Below are positions 18,217-26,144 of a stretch of 64,000 nt of DNA, piece after piece. Position numbers and translations under genes: made by a program. Each line of letters opens with the position of its first letter. The first letter of the stretch is position 1. The stretch comes from Sporosarcina sp. D27 (GTDB lineage Bacteria; Bacillota; Bacilli; Bacillales_A; Planococcaceae). Where the stretch lies: assembly GCF_000586555.1 (NCBI RefSeq), contig NZ_AZUC01000043.1, forward strand, positions 1 through 64,000, written 5' to 3'. The notes below the pieces were generated by a model. It worked only from the letters and a program-made list of their open reading frames with translations, was not told where the DNA came from and did no database searches.

Positions 18217-18870
18217 TTATTGAAGCGAAGCGATTGCCTCTTTCACCGGCGTATCGCCTGCAATTACTTGGAATTCTTTGCCGATTGTCGAGCTGTCTTC
18301 TAAACATGCAAGTAGGACCTGAGCGATGTCATCTCGTGGAACTTTGTTTGCCTCAACTTTCTTAGCAGCTTCAATTTTACCAGTTCCATCGTCGTTCGTT
18401 AACATACCAGGGTGAACAATCGTATAGTCTAAATCTGTGTTGCGAAGCCATTCATCTGCATAATGTTTCGCTGCAACATAAGGGGCAAATGATGAATCTG
18501 CTTCCTGGATTGCCTCGCGGGTCGTATCATAAGAACTGATGAGGATGAAACGCTTTACGTTCGCTTGTTTTGCAGCTTCGATTGACTTCACTGCGCCATC
18601 CAAGTCAATTAGCATCGTTTTGTCTGCACCCGTTTTCGGTCCGGAACCTGCAGCAAACACAATCGCATCTGCGCCTTCAGCGGCTTCTGCAATTTTCTTC
18701 GTGTCGTCTTCTAAATCCACTAAGACCGTTTCAGCTCCTAAGTCTTCGAAATAAGAAGCCTGTTCTTGCTTCCGTATCATCGCCTTGGCTGTCAACGCAT
18801 CACTCTTCTGAATTAAAGAAACAAGTTCTTTACCGATTTGGCCGTTTGCTCCAATTACTAGTACTTTCAC
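18217..18870 (-). CDS. NAD(P)-binding atypical SDR (YhfK-like)
   Basis: The protein is 217 residues from the GTG at 18870. It begins MKVLVIGANGQIGKEL, the GxxGxxG motif of atypical short-chain dehydrogenases, and carries DAIVFAAGSGPKTGADKT and FILISSYDTT blocks that match the YhfK/YtfG-like NAD(P)H-binding family. The C-terminal part includes DYTIVHPGML. The family includes nucleotide-sugar and quinone-related oxidoreductases and presumed redox sensors; the substrate is unknown. The GTG lies 9 nt from AAAGG, better placed than the TTG at 18879. Confidence 0.82.
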   Translation of the reverse strand: MKVLVIGANGQIGKELVSLIQKSDALTAKAMIRKQEQASYFEDLGAETVLVDLEDDTKKIAEAAEGADAIVFAAGSGPKTGADKTMLIDLDGAVKSIEAAKQANVKRFILISSYDTTREAIQEADSSFAPYVAAKHYADEWLRNTDLDYTIVHPGMLTNDDGTGKIEAAKKVEANKVPRDDIAQVLLACLEDSSTIGKEFQVIAGDTPVKEAIASLQ

Positions 18871-19082
18871 AATATCCAACCTTTCTTAAGTTCGCATTTT
18901 AAGATTTTACATAGGTGGTGTAAACGATGAGTGAAAAATGTCTCTATCTATTTATACCCCACTCAGAGTACTGCCTAACATTGGGGAGAAATTACAAACA
19001 TAAGCTAACTAATTCGTTTCCTGATTCTCCAATGGTATAGTGGTCACAACAAACAAGACTACTAGTTAAGGAGAGGTTATTT

Positions 19083-19808
19083 ATGAAAATTGAAATTTGG
19101 TCGGATTTTGTATGCCCGTTTTGCTATATCGGAAAGCGTAAGTTGGAACTAGCGTTGGATGAAATTCGTGGGAAAGATCGTATTGAAATAGAGTATAAAA
19201 GTTTCCAATTAAGTCCGGAATCCGCGAAGTATAGCGGACAAGACTTCTATGAGAGTATGGCAGCTAAGTTCGGTAGTGCTGAACAAGCGAAACAAATAAT
19301 GGGCTCTATCGCGGAACAAGCGAAAGAAGTGGGACTTGAATTCAAATTTGATACGATGAAACCGACGAACACATTCGACGCACACCGGATGACAAAGTTT
19401 GCGAAAGTTCACGGCAAAGATGCTGTACTTGCAGAGAAATTACTGTATGCAAACTTTACACAATCGAAAGACGTGGGGAATGAAGTAATCCTTGTTGAAC
19501 TCGCGGTCGAAGCAGGTTTATCTAAAGAAGAGGCACTTGCCGTTGCGAGTGATCCGAATGCTTATGCTGATGAAGTACGCGCGGATATCGAAGAAGCAAA
19601 ACAACTTGGTGTTACAGGCGTTCCATTCTTTGTTTTTAATCGAAAATATGCGATCTCAGGTGCACAGCCACCTGAAGCATTTTTACAAGCTATAGAGAAA
19701 ATCTTGGAAGAAGAACAGCCAGTATCCGTGTTTGAAAACCTGTCACCGGATAATGGGGCAGATGCCACATGTACAGATGGCAGCTGCGCGATTCCTGAAG
19801 AAAAATAA
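19083..19808 (+). CDS. DsbA-family (FrnE-like) dithiol oxidoreductase
   Basis: This 241-residue cytosolic protein has a thioredoxin fold with the active-site CPFC at 11-14 right after the first strand (IEIWSDFVCPFCYIG). It has the helical insertion and GVPFFVFNRKYAISGAQPP cis-Pro region typical of FrnE/DsbA-like proteins. An extra pair of cysteines sits near the C-terminus (TCTDGSC). The family acts in disulfide exchange or, in some members, as isomerases; a redox-stress role is likely. GGAGAGG lies just before the ATG, and TGGTATAGT at about 19033-19041 could be an extended -10. Confidence 0.88.
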   Translation: MKIEIWSDFVCPFCYIGKRKLELALDEIRGKDRIEIEYKSFQLSPESAKYSGQDFYESMAAKFGSAEQAKQIMGSIAEQAKEVGLEFKFDTMKPTNTFDAHRMTKFAKVHGKDAVLAEKLLYANFTQSKDVGNEVILVELAVEAGLSKEEALAVASDPNAYADEVRADIEEAKQLGVTGVPFFVFNRKYAISGAQPPEAFLQAIEKILEEEQPVSVFENLSPDNGADATCTDGSCAIPEEK

Positions 19809-19820
19809 GTAATCGAAGGA

Positions 19821-19858
19821 TACCGTCATCTTTACTGTTAGATGACGGTATATTTTTA
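19821..19858 (+). terminator. Intrinsic terminator
   Basis: TACCGTCATCT pairs with AGATGACGGTA and is followed by TATTTTTA. Confidence 0.85.
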
Positions 19859-19893
19859 ATGAGGGATGTAAAAAGGAATGGGGGAATGTGTAA

Positions 19894-20529
19894 ATGAATT
19901 TTGAACAGGAGCGCCGACACGCGGTTGGATTACATGATTTACGGATAAAAGAACTTCGAAGTAAACTGTCTCTTTCAGAACAAATGGAACTTGAAGAACT
20001 CTTAACTGTTCAAAACGAAAAACTGCCTGGATATGGTCAGATGCAAGATCACAGTGAGGTCATCCTTTACGCGATTCGGAATTATACATGGGAGGATCGT
20101 ACCCCGGAGCCTACATTTTTTCAAAAGTTAGTAAAAGCAAAACCCGCTCCAAAGTCGTATAAACTATCCTTTGCAGAATTACCAGATGCTGATGAAGAAG
20201 GTTGGACGTTTTCACTCATGCTGGACTTCCGTCAAATCATGGAAGACGTTGGACTGGGCGCGGAATGGCCGAAGATGCTGCCGGCAGAGTGGGAAGTGTA
20301 TTATGGGGATACAATGGATGATGGCGAGAAGCAATGGTTTGAAACTCTTCCAGACCCAGCCTGGTGTCATGCGAAGCTAATAGAAGCAAAAGGATTGGAA
20401 GAAAAAGTGGCTCAGCATGGAGAACAGATGATTGAGCTGTTCGCATGGGTAAAAGAATACTGGGGCAACGGGTATCAGATTTACGCCGACTTGGCCGACG
20501 TTTTCGATTACTATGGGGAAGGTGTCTAA
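19894..20529 (+). CDS. Soluble acidic protein of unknown function
   Basis: This 211-residue protein has no membrane segment, signal peptide or motif that I recognise. The N-terminal third is helical and charged (RIKELRSKLSLSEQMELEELL). The middle carries FTFSLMLDFRQ-like beta segments and the C-terminal part is aromatic (EYWGNGYQIYADLADVFDYY). GGGGG precedes the ATG by about 10 nt. It follows the DsbA-like gene beyond a terminator, so it is probably transcribed separately. Confidence 0.7.
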   Translation: MNFEQERRHAVGLHDLRIKELRSKLSLSEQMELEELLTVQNEKLPGYGQMQDHSEVILYAIRNYTWEDRTPEPTFFQKLVKAKPAPKSYKLSFAELPDADEEGWTFSLMLDFRQIMEDVGLGAEWPKMLPAEWEVYYGDTMDDGEKQWFETLPDPAWCHAKLIEAKGLEEKVAQHGEQMIELFAWVKEYWGNGYQIYADLADVFDYYGEGV

Positions 20530-20631
20530 TCGCAAACGACAAAACCATTAAGAATAGAATTCTAGACAAAGCATTGGATGGTTCATTCATGCTATAGTGG
20601 GCAGTAAATACAAAAGCGAGAAGGCGAATAA

Positions 20632-21027
20632 ATGATAGAAGTAAAAACTTCAGAAATAAGTGATGGCGAGTTCAACAGAGGCGTTTTTGCCACATGTGAT
20701 ATTGAAAAAGGTCAGTTGCTGCATGCGGCGCCGGTCATTTCCTATCCGAACGAACAGCACCAGTATATTGAGAAAACAATTCTCGGAGATTACGCGTTCG
20801 AATATGGCGTAAACCACTCCGCGATTCTTTTAGGATATGGCATGCTTTTCAACCATTCTTATGAGCCGAATGCCTGGTATGACATCAATTTTGATAACCA
20901 AACATTTGATTTCTTTGCCCATAAATCAATAACAGCAGGCGAAGAAATCTTCATCAACTACAATGGTGAAGTGGATGATCAGGAGCAACTTTGGTTCAAC
21001 CAAGATTATGCCCCCACAGAAGATTAA
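20632..21027 (+). CDS. SET-domain protein
   Basis: This 131-residue protein is a minimal SET domain. It has the N-terminal NRGVFATCDIEKGQ block (about 15-28), the core FNHSYEPNAWYD (about 83-94; family consensus NHSCxPN) and the GEEIFINYNG segment (about 104-113) that forms the pseudoknot and S-adenosylmethionine site. Eukaryotic SET domains are protein lysine methyltransferases. Bacterial stand-alone SET proteins are known but their substrates are largely unknown. The post-SET cysteines are absent. GAGAAGG precedes the ATG and a terminator follows. Confidence 0.85.
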   Translation: MIEVKTSEISDGEFNRGVFATCDIEKGQLLHAAPVISYPNEQHQYIEKTILGDYAFEYGVNHSAILLGYGMLFNHSYEPNAWYDINFDNQTFDFFAHKSITAGEEIFINYNGEVDDQEQLWFNQDYAPTED

Positions 21028-21050
21028 GTACTGAAAGAATAGTCGAAGAA

Positions 21051-21085
21051 AAGCCATTTACACACTGCGTGTAAGTGGCTTTTTG
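21051..21085 (+). terminator. Intrinsic terminator
   Basis: AGCCATTTACAC pairs with GTGTAAGTGGCT and is followed by TTTTT. Confidence 0.85.
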
Positions 21086-21184
21086 CGTATCTTCAATTTC
21101 AAAAATTGTTCCCTAATGATTTCCATATAGTGTATGATATTCATATGGCGAATTAACTGAATTGAATTATATTTCCGGGCGTTA

Positions 21185-21934
21185 ATGATTATACGATTCA
21201 TAAGAGGAGTGAACGAGATAAACGAGTATGGTCCTTTTGATTTTTTATCTAACCTTTTAACTGTTTTAGCTTGGGGAGCGATTTTTTACCTCTCGTATAG
21301 AATATATAGAAAAAATCCCGAGCAACAGGTAGGTTGGAAAGCTTTTCTGGTTTTATTAATCGGTATATCTTCCTTTTCAATTACATGGGTGATGGCTAAT
21401 ACAGTTATTCAAATTGCTGTATTACCGCTAGGTGTATGGATTTTATATTTCATTCTCAAACGAAAAGAGGGGCGTTGGGAGCGGTATCGTAAATTCGCAT
21501 GGTTAGGGTTCGGGGCGAATTATATTTTCTTACTCAGCATACTAGTGGCAAGTTCGATTGGGCATTTTGTTTATCCGACAGATCATGCGGAGACGTTTGT
21601 ATCGGATGTGAAAGAAGCATCGATTCTATCCATTCATCCAACTGGAAATGCGAAGGCTGTCCTCAATATGAGGGTATTGAATTCAGAAATTCAATCGCTG
21701 AAGCAATCACAAATTTTCGATGAGTCTTGGTATGAGGATACGTTATACCAAGAAAAAGCGAAATATGAACGTTTTCCATACTTGTTAAAGGATGCGAAAC
21801 CAAAATGGGGAAGTGGCCACCGTTCGACGATTTTTGTAGAAAAAGACGGGAAAGGTTTGCTCATACAAACTCCGACTGAACATCTGTACTTCCGTTCAAC
21901 TCAATCATTTGTTGAGGGAGGTGACGAAAAATGA
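21185..21934 (+). CDS. Multi-pass membrane protein of unknown function, first gene of a six-gene operon
   Basis: This protein (up to 249 residues) has four hydrophobic segments in its N-terminal half (about 20-38, 53-70, 72-90 and 105-125), then a soluble C-terminal domain of about 120 residues that probably lies outside the membrane. I recognise no family. The start is ambiguous. ATG 21185 has only a weak SD. The strong AAGAGGAG (21202-21209) lies 8 nt before an in-frame ATA (21218) and overlaps an in-frame GTG (21209). The gene overlaps the next one by 4 nt (ATGA), so the two are translationally coupled. Confidence 0.7.
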   Translation: MIIRFIRGVNEINEYGPFDFLSNLLTVLAWGAIFYLSYRIYRKNPEQQVGWKAFLVLLIGISSFSITWVMANTVIQIAVLPLGVWILYFILKRKEGRWERYRKFAWLGFGANYIFLLSILVASSIGHFVYPTDHAETFVSDVKEASILSIHPTGNAKAVLNMRVLNSEIQSLKQSQIFDESWYEDTLYQEKAKYERFPYLLKDAKPKWGSGHRSTIFVEKDGKGLLIQTPTEHLYFRSTQSFVEGGDEK

Positions 21935-22680
21935 GAAGACCTCACATAACGTGGATATGGACTTCTGTAGCGAGTGTCCTCCTTTTAGTCTTTATGTGGT
22001 GGAATTATTCTCCCCCGTCCCAATTTCCGGATGAGCGCCAACTTCTACAGGAAATGAACGACATGTTGAACCAATATAGGTCTGGAGACAAAGTTGCTGA
22101 CATTCAACAGGCGATTCAAGCAGATCGTCGTCACGTTGCAGTTCCTTATATTTCAGATGACGGTAATTATGGAATGAGCTTTTGGATTTGGGGCAAATGG
22201 AAATGGGAGTTAATCAGTTTGGAATCGAATGGAGAACCCAGGCTCTGGATGATTGACAGAAACGACCCGACTTCTTATTTCTTAACGTGGAATGTTGCAC
22301 CTGAAATCGCTGCAGAGAAATTGAATGCGTATATCATCCGTCGGAGGGATTATGGAGTGATGGATGGAAAGACCTATTATAGCCCTCGAGTTCAAATGTC
22401 CAAAGAAATAGTATTAGCTGAAGAATCGTTCGGTGCAATACCGCTTCCTCCAACTTGGCAAGAAGTGTTGCAATCTTCTATTCACTTAGATGAGACAGAA
22501 ACATTTCCGTTGTTCACTAGTTACTCAACAGCTGCTATGCAATTCGAATTCAAGTGGGATGCAGTGGGCGGCAATGGAAAATCGGTCTCACAAGAAATCT
22601 TGTTCAAGAGTCCCCAATATTCATATGGCTCAAGTGATTTTCAGTACATGATGATGATTGACGAACGTGAATTGGAGTAG
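21931..22680 (+). CDS. Membrane-anchored protein of unknown function
   Basis: This 249-residue protein has a single N-terminal hydrophobic segment (ITWIWTSVASVLLLVFMWW, 6-24) and a large extracytoplasmic domain rich in Trp and Tyr (MSFWIWGKWKWELI, about 85-98). No enzyme motif is recognised. GGAGGTGACG precedes the ATG, which overlaps the previous stop as ATGA. Its position, size and topology suggest that it works with the membrane protein before it. Confidence 0.72.
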   Translation: MRRPHITWIWTSVASVLLLVFMWWNYSPPSQFPDERQLLQEMNDMLNQYRSGDKVADIQQAIQADRRHVAVPYISDDGNYGMSFWIWGKWKWELISLESNGEPRLWMIDRNDPTSYFLTWNVAPEIAAEKLNAYIIRRRDYGVMDGKTYYSPRVQMSKEIVLAEESFGAIPLPPTWQEVLQSSIHLDETETFPLFTSYSTAAMQFEFKWDAVGGNGKSVSQEILFKSPQYSYGSSDFQYMMMIDERELE

Positions 22681-22690
22681 GTGTAAAGGA

Positions 22691-23680
22691 ATGACTACTC
22701 AAGAGGAAATTATGGATGCTGAAAGGGTTTCAGCGATTTGTAAAAACTATAATTTACAGCCGGAAAGAATAGAGATTTTACGTACAGGCAAAAAAATATT
22801 GGTGAAAGTGACAGCTGAGTCGACTTATTTGTTGAAAGGTGAACGTGCGGACGTTTTATATTGGGAAGCTTGCTGTCAATATGCTCAACGACTTGTTGAA
22901 AGCAATATGAATGTTGCGAAGTATGTTAAGACAACTAGCGGTTTACATGTACATGCAGAAGATGGATTCGTTTTCACTTTAGAAAAAGAATTGTCAGGGC
23001 ATGAACTAACCTTTATGACAGATGAGTTGCTGTCTAAAATAGGTCGTTTATTAGGTGAACAACATACTATTTCATTCAAAATCCAGTCACCCTTCACTTC
23101 AGGGACATCGTGGAGCATGTTTGGCGGCAACGTGACGGAAAACCTTGGGGACTATGATGAAAATGAATTAAGTTTCTTAGAGTTTAAGAAATATTATCAA
23201 GGTTATCCCTTATTTGCAGCAATTGAATCTTTGTATCTTGACTATCGGAAAGAGTTGCAGAGAGCTTGGGCGCAACTGCCTCAAGGTGCTGTTCAAGGGG
23301 ACTTTTGCTATTACAATATGGTGTGTGAAGAGAGTGGAAAGCTCGGCATTTACGATTTTAATCTAGCTGGAAACGAAGTGTATTTGAACGAAGCCATTGC
23401 AGTCGCTGTTTACCATGCATGGCACGCGCCTTATAACGGAGACCTGACGGAAGTAGAGCGATTTCAATTATTGTTGGAATCGTATACTTTTGAACGCCCC
23501 TATACAGAAAAGGAGCAGGTACTTGTTCTGATTCTGGAATCAGTGATCCGGGCTTTTCGTTATGATCGGGTGGAAGCAGGGTTATCTTTAAAGGATGAAC
23601 AAAAGAGAGATGAGTTCTTGCAAGAAACGCTTAATATTTTGATGGAAGTAAAGCTTGAAAATGGATGGGAGGCAAGGTGA
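22691..23680 (+). CDS. APH-family phosphotransferase-like protein
   Basis: The protein (329 residues from ATG 22691) has the aminoglycoside/choline kinase-like fold. The Brenner-type catalytic loop reads VQGDFCYYNMV, with Gln for the usual His before GD, and is followed by the metal-binding GIYDFNLAGN (DFN for DFD/DFG). Family members phosphorylate small molecules such as homoserine, choline, fructosamines or antibiotics; the substrate is not evident. ATG 22712, preceded by AAGAGGA, is an equally plausible start. It sits in a tight operon with unknown membrane proteins. Confidence 0.78.
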   Translation: MTTQEEIMDAERVSAICKNYNLQPERIEILRTGKKILVKVTAESTYLLKGERADVLYWEACCQYAQRLVESNMNVAKYVKTTSGLHVHAEDGFVFTLEKELSGHELTFMTDELLSKIGRLLGEQHTISFKIQSPFTSGTSWSMFGGNVTENLGDYDENELSFLEFKKYYQGYPLFAAIESLYLDYRKELQRAWAQLPQGAVQGDFCYYNMVCEESGKLGIYDFNLAGNEVYLNEAIAVAVYHAWHAPYNGDLTEVERFQLLLESYTFERPYTEKEQVLVLILESVIRAFRYDRVEAGLSLKDEQKRDEFLQETLNILMEVKLENGWEAR

Positions 23681-23991
23681 TGGACAGACGAATTCGCAAT
23701 GGTGCAATATATGGTCTAATTATTTCCTTATCCCTAGGACTTTTCTTGGCTAATTATAAACATCTTACTTTAGAAGATGGAGTTGAGATGAAAGAGTATT
23801 TGCCAGTTTATGAGTATGTGATTTCGGTATTACGCTATGGTGCGATGGGGACGTTGATTGGGATGTTCATTGGTTGGAGAATGAGTAAAGCAAAGTATGA
23901 AGGTCCTAAAACGTATTATGGGGAAGTGTTTCTCGGAGTAATCTTCCTTACATTAGGAATGACGGAGCTGGCTTATTTGTTGGGGGGATGA
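23680..23991 (+). CDS. Small membrane protein of unknown function
   Basis: This 103-residue protein has three hydrophobic segments (about 9-26, 45-66 and 82-100) and no recognised motif. The ATG at 23680 overlaps the preceding TGA (ATGA) and follows GGGAGG by about 8 nt. This start is preferred over the in-frame codon at 23665. Translational coupling to the phosphotransferase gene is likely. Confidence 0.7.
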   Translation: MDRRIRNGAIYGLIISLSLGLFLANYKHLTLEDGVEMKEYLPVYEYVISVLRYGAMGTLIGMFIGWRMSKAKYEGPKTYYGEVFLGVIFLTLGMTELAYLLGG

Positions 23992-23994
23992 AGG

Positions 23995-24483
23995 ATGAGT
24001 AAAAAACTATGGATACCGATAGTGAGTGTATTCGTCCTAATTGCCGGAATCTGTACCTTTCTAAAGATGTATCCGCCATTAGAGACTGGAACAATCGCTT
24101 CAAACTTGGATCAGACATTGTACCTTGTAGGAGTCGGGAACCGCGGGCTGAGTACGATTCAACTTGTAAATGTAACCGTGAATGTGGAGGAAGTGCCAAC
24201 TGAAATGAAAGTTCAAACCTGTGATGCATTAACAGGATTCACACTTACTGAAGACTATAGAACCGAAGAGTTAAATGGATGTGGAGTCCGCGATTTAAAA
24301 AATGTTTCTATTAAAAAGGGAACGTCTCCTGCTAAAACATTAACAAAACACAATGAGGGAACAGTTACTAAAGAGGATTTGATTTACGGTGTGACCGTGA
24401 AGAACGATTTACCGATTCACACTGTGAATATTGAGTACAGATACTTTGGAATTCCGTTACGTCTAGTTGTTGAGTTGGACTGA
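23995..24483 (+). CDS. Membrane-anchored protein of unknown function
   Basis: This 162-residue protein has an N-terminal hydrophobic segment (LWIPIVSVFVLIAGICTFL, 5-23) and an extracytoplasmic beta-rich domain. The domain contains two cysteines (VQTCDAL and LNGCGVRD) that could form a disulfide. No family is recognised. GGGGG and AAGG precede the ATG, which starts 3 nt after the previous stop. Confidence 0.7.
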   Translation: MSKKLWIPIVSVFVLIAGICTFLKMYPPLETGTIASNLDQTLYLVGVGNRGLSTIQLVNVTVNVEEVPTEMKVQTCDALTGFTLTEDYRTEELNGCGVRDLKNVSIKKGTSPAKTLTKHNEGTVTKEDLIYGVTVKNDLPIHTVNIEYRYFGIPLRLVVELD

Positions 24484-24531
24484 TTTGTGAGAAATTGTTT
24501 TCTTGAATTACAAACAGAGGAGAATACTAGG

Positions 24532-25020
24532 GTGAAGGAAACAAACGTGAAATCAGTTATTGGAATGGATTTGAAAACGCTTCTAGTTGAGCAGCTCGCA
24601 GTTTATCAAAAAGGAGAAGGATGGGAATATCTCTGTCCAGAACCAGTTCTGCGTTTTCAATCCCCAACAGATTTCGAGCGACCGTTATACTGGGTTCTGT
24701 CATGGAAAGAAACGGAGTATGGCGATGATCAATTGCTGATTGACGAGACGCATGACGCTGATACACTCTCCCAATTTCAACGAGTTGAAGGATTTCGAGA
24801 GCCGTTAATCGTAAGTTCTTCGATTCAACTGGAAAATACACTTGTTCAACGTGTGCTTGTGTATGGTTACAAAGATGAAGAAAAAGAATTTTTGACATCA
24901 ATAGTAATTAAATTAGAAAACATATATGTGACGTTTACCAGTGGACCAGTCTTCACTGTTACCATTACGAAAACGTTTCCGGAAAACATGGATAGGGAAC
25001 TGTTTAGGGTAGGGGAATAA
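24532..25020 (+). CDS. Soluble protein of unknown function, last gene of the operon
   Basis: The protein has 162 residues from the GTG at 24532, which lies 9 nt after GAGGAG (24517-24522); the ORF extends upstream to 24487 without an SD there. It is soluble and beta-rich, with no signal peptide (LLVEQLAVYQKGEGWEYLCPEP; YWVLSWKETEYGDDQ). I recognise no family. No terminator is seen directly after it; the 20-nt repeat array begins about 75 nt downstream. Confidence 0.68.
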   Translation: MKETNVKSVIGMDLKTLLVEQLAVYQKGEGWEYLCPEPVLRFQSPTDFERPLYWVLSWKETEYGDDQLLIDETHDADTLSQFQRVEGFREPLIVSSSIQLENTLVQRVLVYGYKDEEKEFLTSIVIKLENIYVTFTSGPVFTVTITKTFPENMDRELFRVGE

Positions 25021-25096
25021 GAGTATTGGGGGATTTGTTAGAGTAATTGAATTAAATCTTGTTTGATTAGCTTGCTACCGCTTTGATCGTGGGAGG

Positions 25097-25376
25097 TTTA
25101 TGAGCGGAATCCAAGATTTATGATCACAAATCTAAGTTTATGAGCGAAATCCGTGACTTATGATCACAAATCCAGGTTTATGAGCGGAATTCGAGATTTA
25201 TGATCACAAATCTAAGTTTATGAGCGGAATCCGTGACTTATGATCACAAATCCAGGTTTATGAGCGGAATCCGAGATTTATGAGCACAAATCTAAGTCTA
25301 TGAGCGGAATTCGAGATTTATGATCACAATCTCAAAGTTATGAGCATAATTCCAAGTTTATGAGCACAATCTATCT
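25097..25376. repeat. Array of fourteen 20-nt units
   Basis: Fourteen consecutive units of exactly 20 nt run without spacers. Two forms mostly alternate: TTTATGAGCGGAATCCGAGA-like and TTTATGATCACAAATCTAAG-like. Units 1-4 and 5-8 also give an 80-nt higher-order period. There is no ORF with an SD, no dyad long enough for a terminator and no CRISPR-like spacer. The same alternation of a GCGGAA core with a CACAAA core is seen in the CG-rich array at 55686-56640. Confidence 0.9.
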
Positions 25377-25443
25377 CCCGGGCCGCGCATACCAGGGGAA
25401 ATCAGCTAATAAACTTACTCACCCCTAGTGAGGAGTCTTTTCT

Positions 25444-25797
25444 ATGAAAAAAATTGCATTATATGCTTTTTGTCTCTTTTTTGCCGCTGCAGGAGTTGGC
25501 CACTTCTTATTGGATTCATTTTTCATCATGGCTATGCCCGAATGGGTGCCGTTGCGACCGGCGATTGTATACATTTCAGGTATTATGGAAATCTTGCTGG
25601 CACTTGGTTTGTTCCTAAAGCAAACTCGTGAACGAGTGGGCGTGTTAATTGCTATCTTTTTAGTGCTTGTGTTTCCAGTGAACATCTATATGGCACTGAC
25701 ACCGGAGAATTTTGATTTGTCTCCAGCAGCATTATGGATTCGTCTGCCATTGCAACTTGTGCTCATTTGGTGGGTGCTAAAGGTTCGTAAATATTAA
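25444..25797 (+). CDS. DoxX-like small membrane protein
   Basis: This 117-residue protein has four hydrophobic segments and DoxX-family features: FAAAGVGHFLLDSFFIMAMPEWVP near the N-terminus, YISGIMEILLALGLFL in the second helix and FPVNIYMA in the third loop. DoxX-like proteins are found in thiosulfate:quinone oxidoreductases and redox-stress membrane complexes, but many single-gene members, like this one, are uncharacterised. AGTGAGGAG lies about 8 nt before the ATG. Confidence 0.82.
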   Translation: MKKIALYAFCLFFAAAGVGHFLLDSFFIMAMPEWVPLRPAIVYISGIMEILLALGLFLKQTRERVGVLIAIFLVLVFPVNIYMALTPENFDLSPAALWIRLPLQLVLIWWVLKVRKY

Positions 25798-25812
25798 AAT
25801 AGAATTCAACAT

Positions 25813-25849
25813 AAAAACACTCAGTTGCTCTGTCAATTTGAGTGTTTTT
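25813..25849 (+). terminator. Intrinsic terminator
   Basis: AAAAACACTCA pairs with TGAGTGTTTTT. Confidence 0.8.
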
Positions 25850-25867
25850 GCATGTAATAGAAATAAG

Positions 25868-25909
25868 ATGTTAAGAATACTATGCATTATGTTAAGAATA
25901 GTGTACATT
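25868..25909. promoter_or_regulatory. Two tandem 21-bp direct repeats, candidate operator of the XRE regulator
   Basis: Two adjacent 21-bp copies begin ATGTTAAGAATA and end with CATT; 18 of 21 positions agree. They occupy the promoter region of the HTH gene 20 bp further on. Two-turn spacing would place two regulator molecules on one DNA face. Confidence 0.6.
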
Positions 25910-25928
25910 AAAGTGAAGAGGTGTCGTG

Positions 25929-26144
25929 ATGCTGAAAAATCGGTTAAAGGAGCTGCGTGCGCGTTACAGCTTCACGCAAATAGAATTGGCAAAGCAAGTC
26001 GGTGTTACCAGACAGACGATCGGGTTCATCGAAAAAGGTGAGTTTTCACCTTCTGTCACACTGTCATTAAAACTGGCAAAGGCGCTTGATTGTGATATTA
26101 ATGAAATTTTTTGGTTAGAGGGGGAGGAAGAACATGAAGAATGA
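25929..26144 (+). CDS. Small HTH-XRE transcriptional regulator
   Basis: This 71-residue protein is little more than a Cro/CI-type HTH domain: LKELRARYSFTQIELAKQVGVTRQTIGFIEKGEFSPSVTLSLKLAKALDCDINEIF. It belongs to the small YozG/YvaO-like class that is usually paired with a membrane protein. The ATG at 25929 follows AAGAGGTG by 5 nt. The stop overlaps the next gene by 11 nt, so the two are coupled. It probably binds the 21-bp repeats at 25868-25909. Confidence 0.9.
   Translation: MLKNRLKELRARYSFTQIELAKQVGVTRQTIGFIEKGEFSPSVTLSLKLAKALDCDINEIFWLEGEEEHEE

Noticed and set aside
25097-25376. Possible CRISPR array
   Set aside because: Units are contiguous with no unique spacers, the unit is only 20 nt, and no cas genes are in the window.
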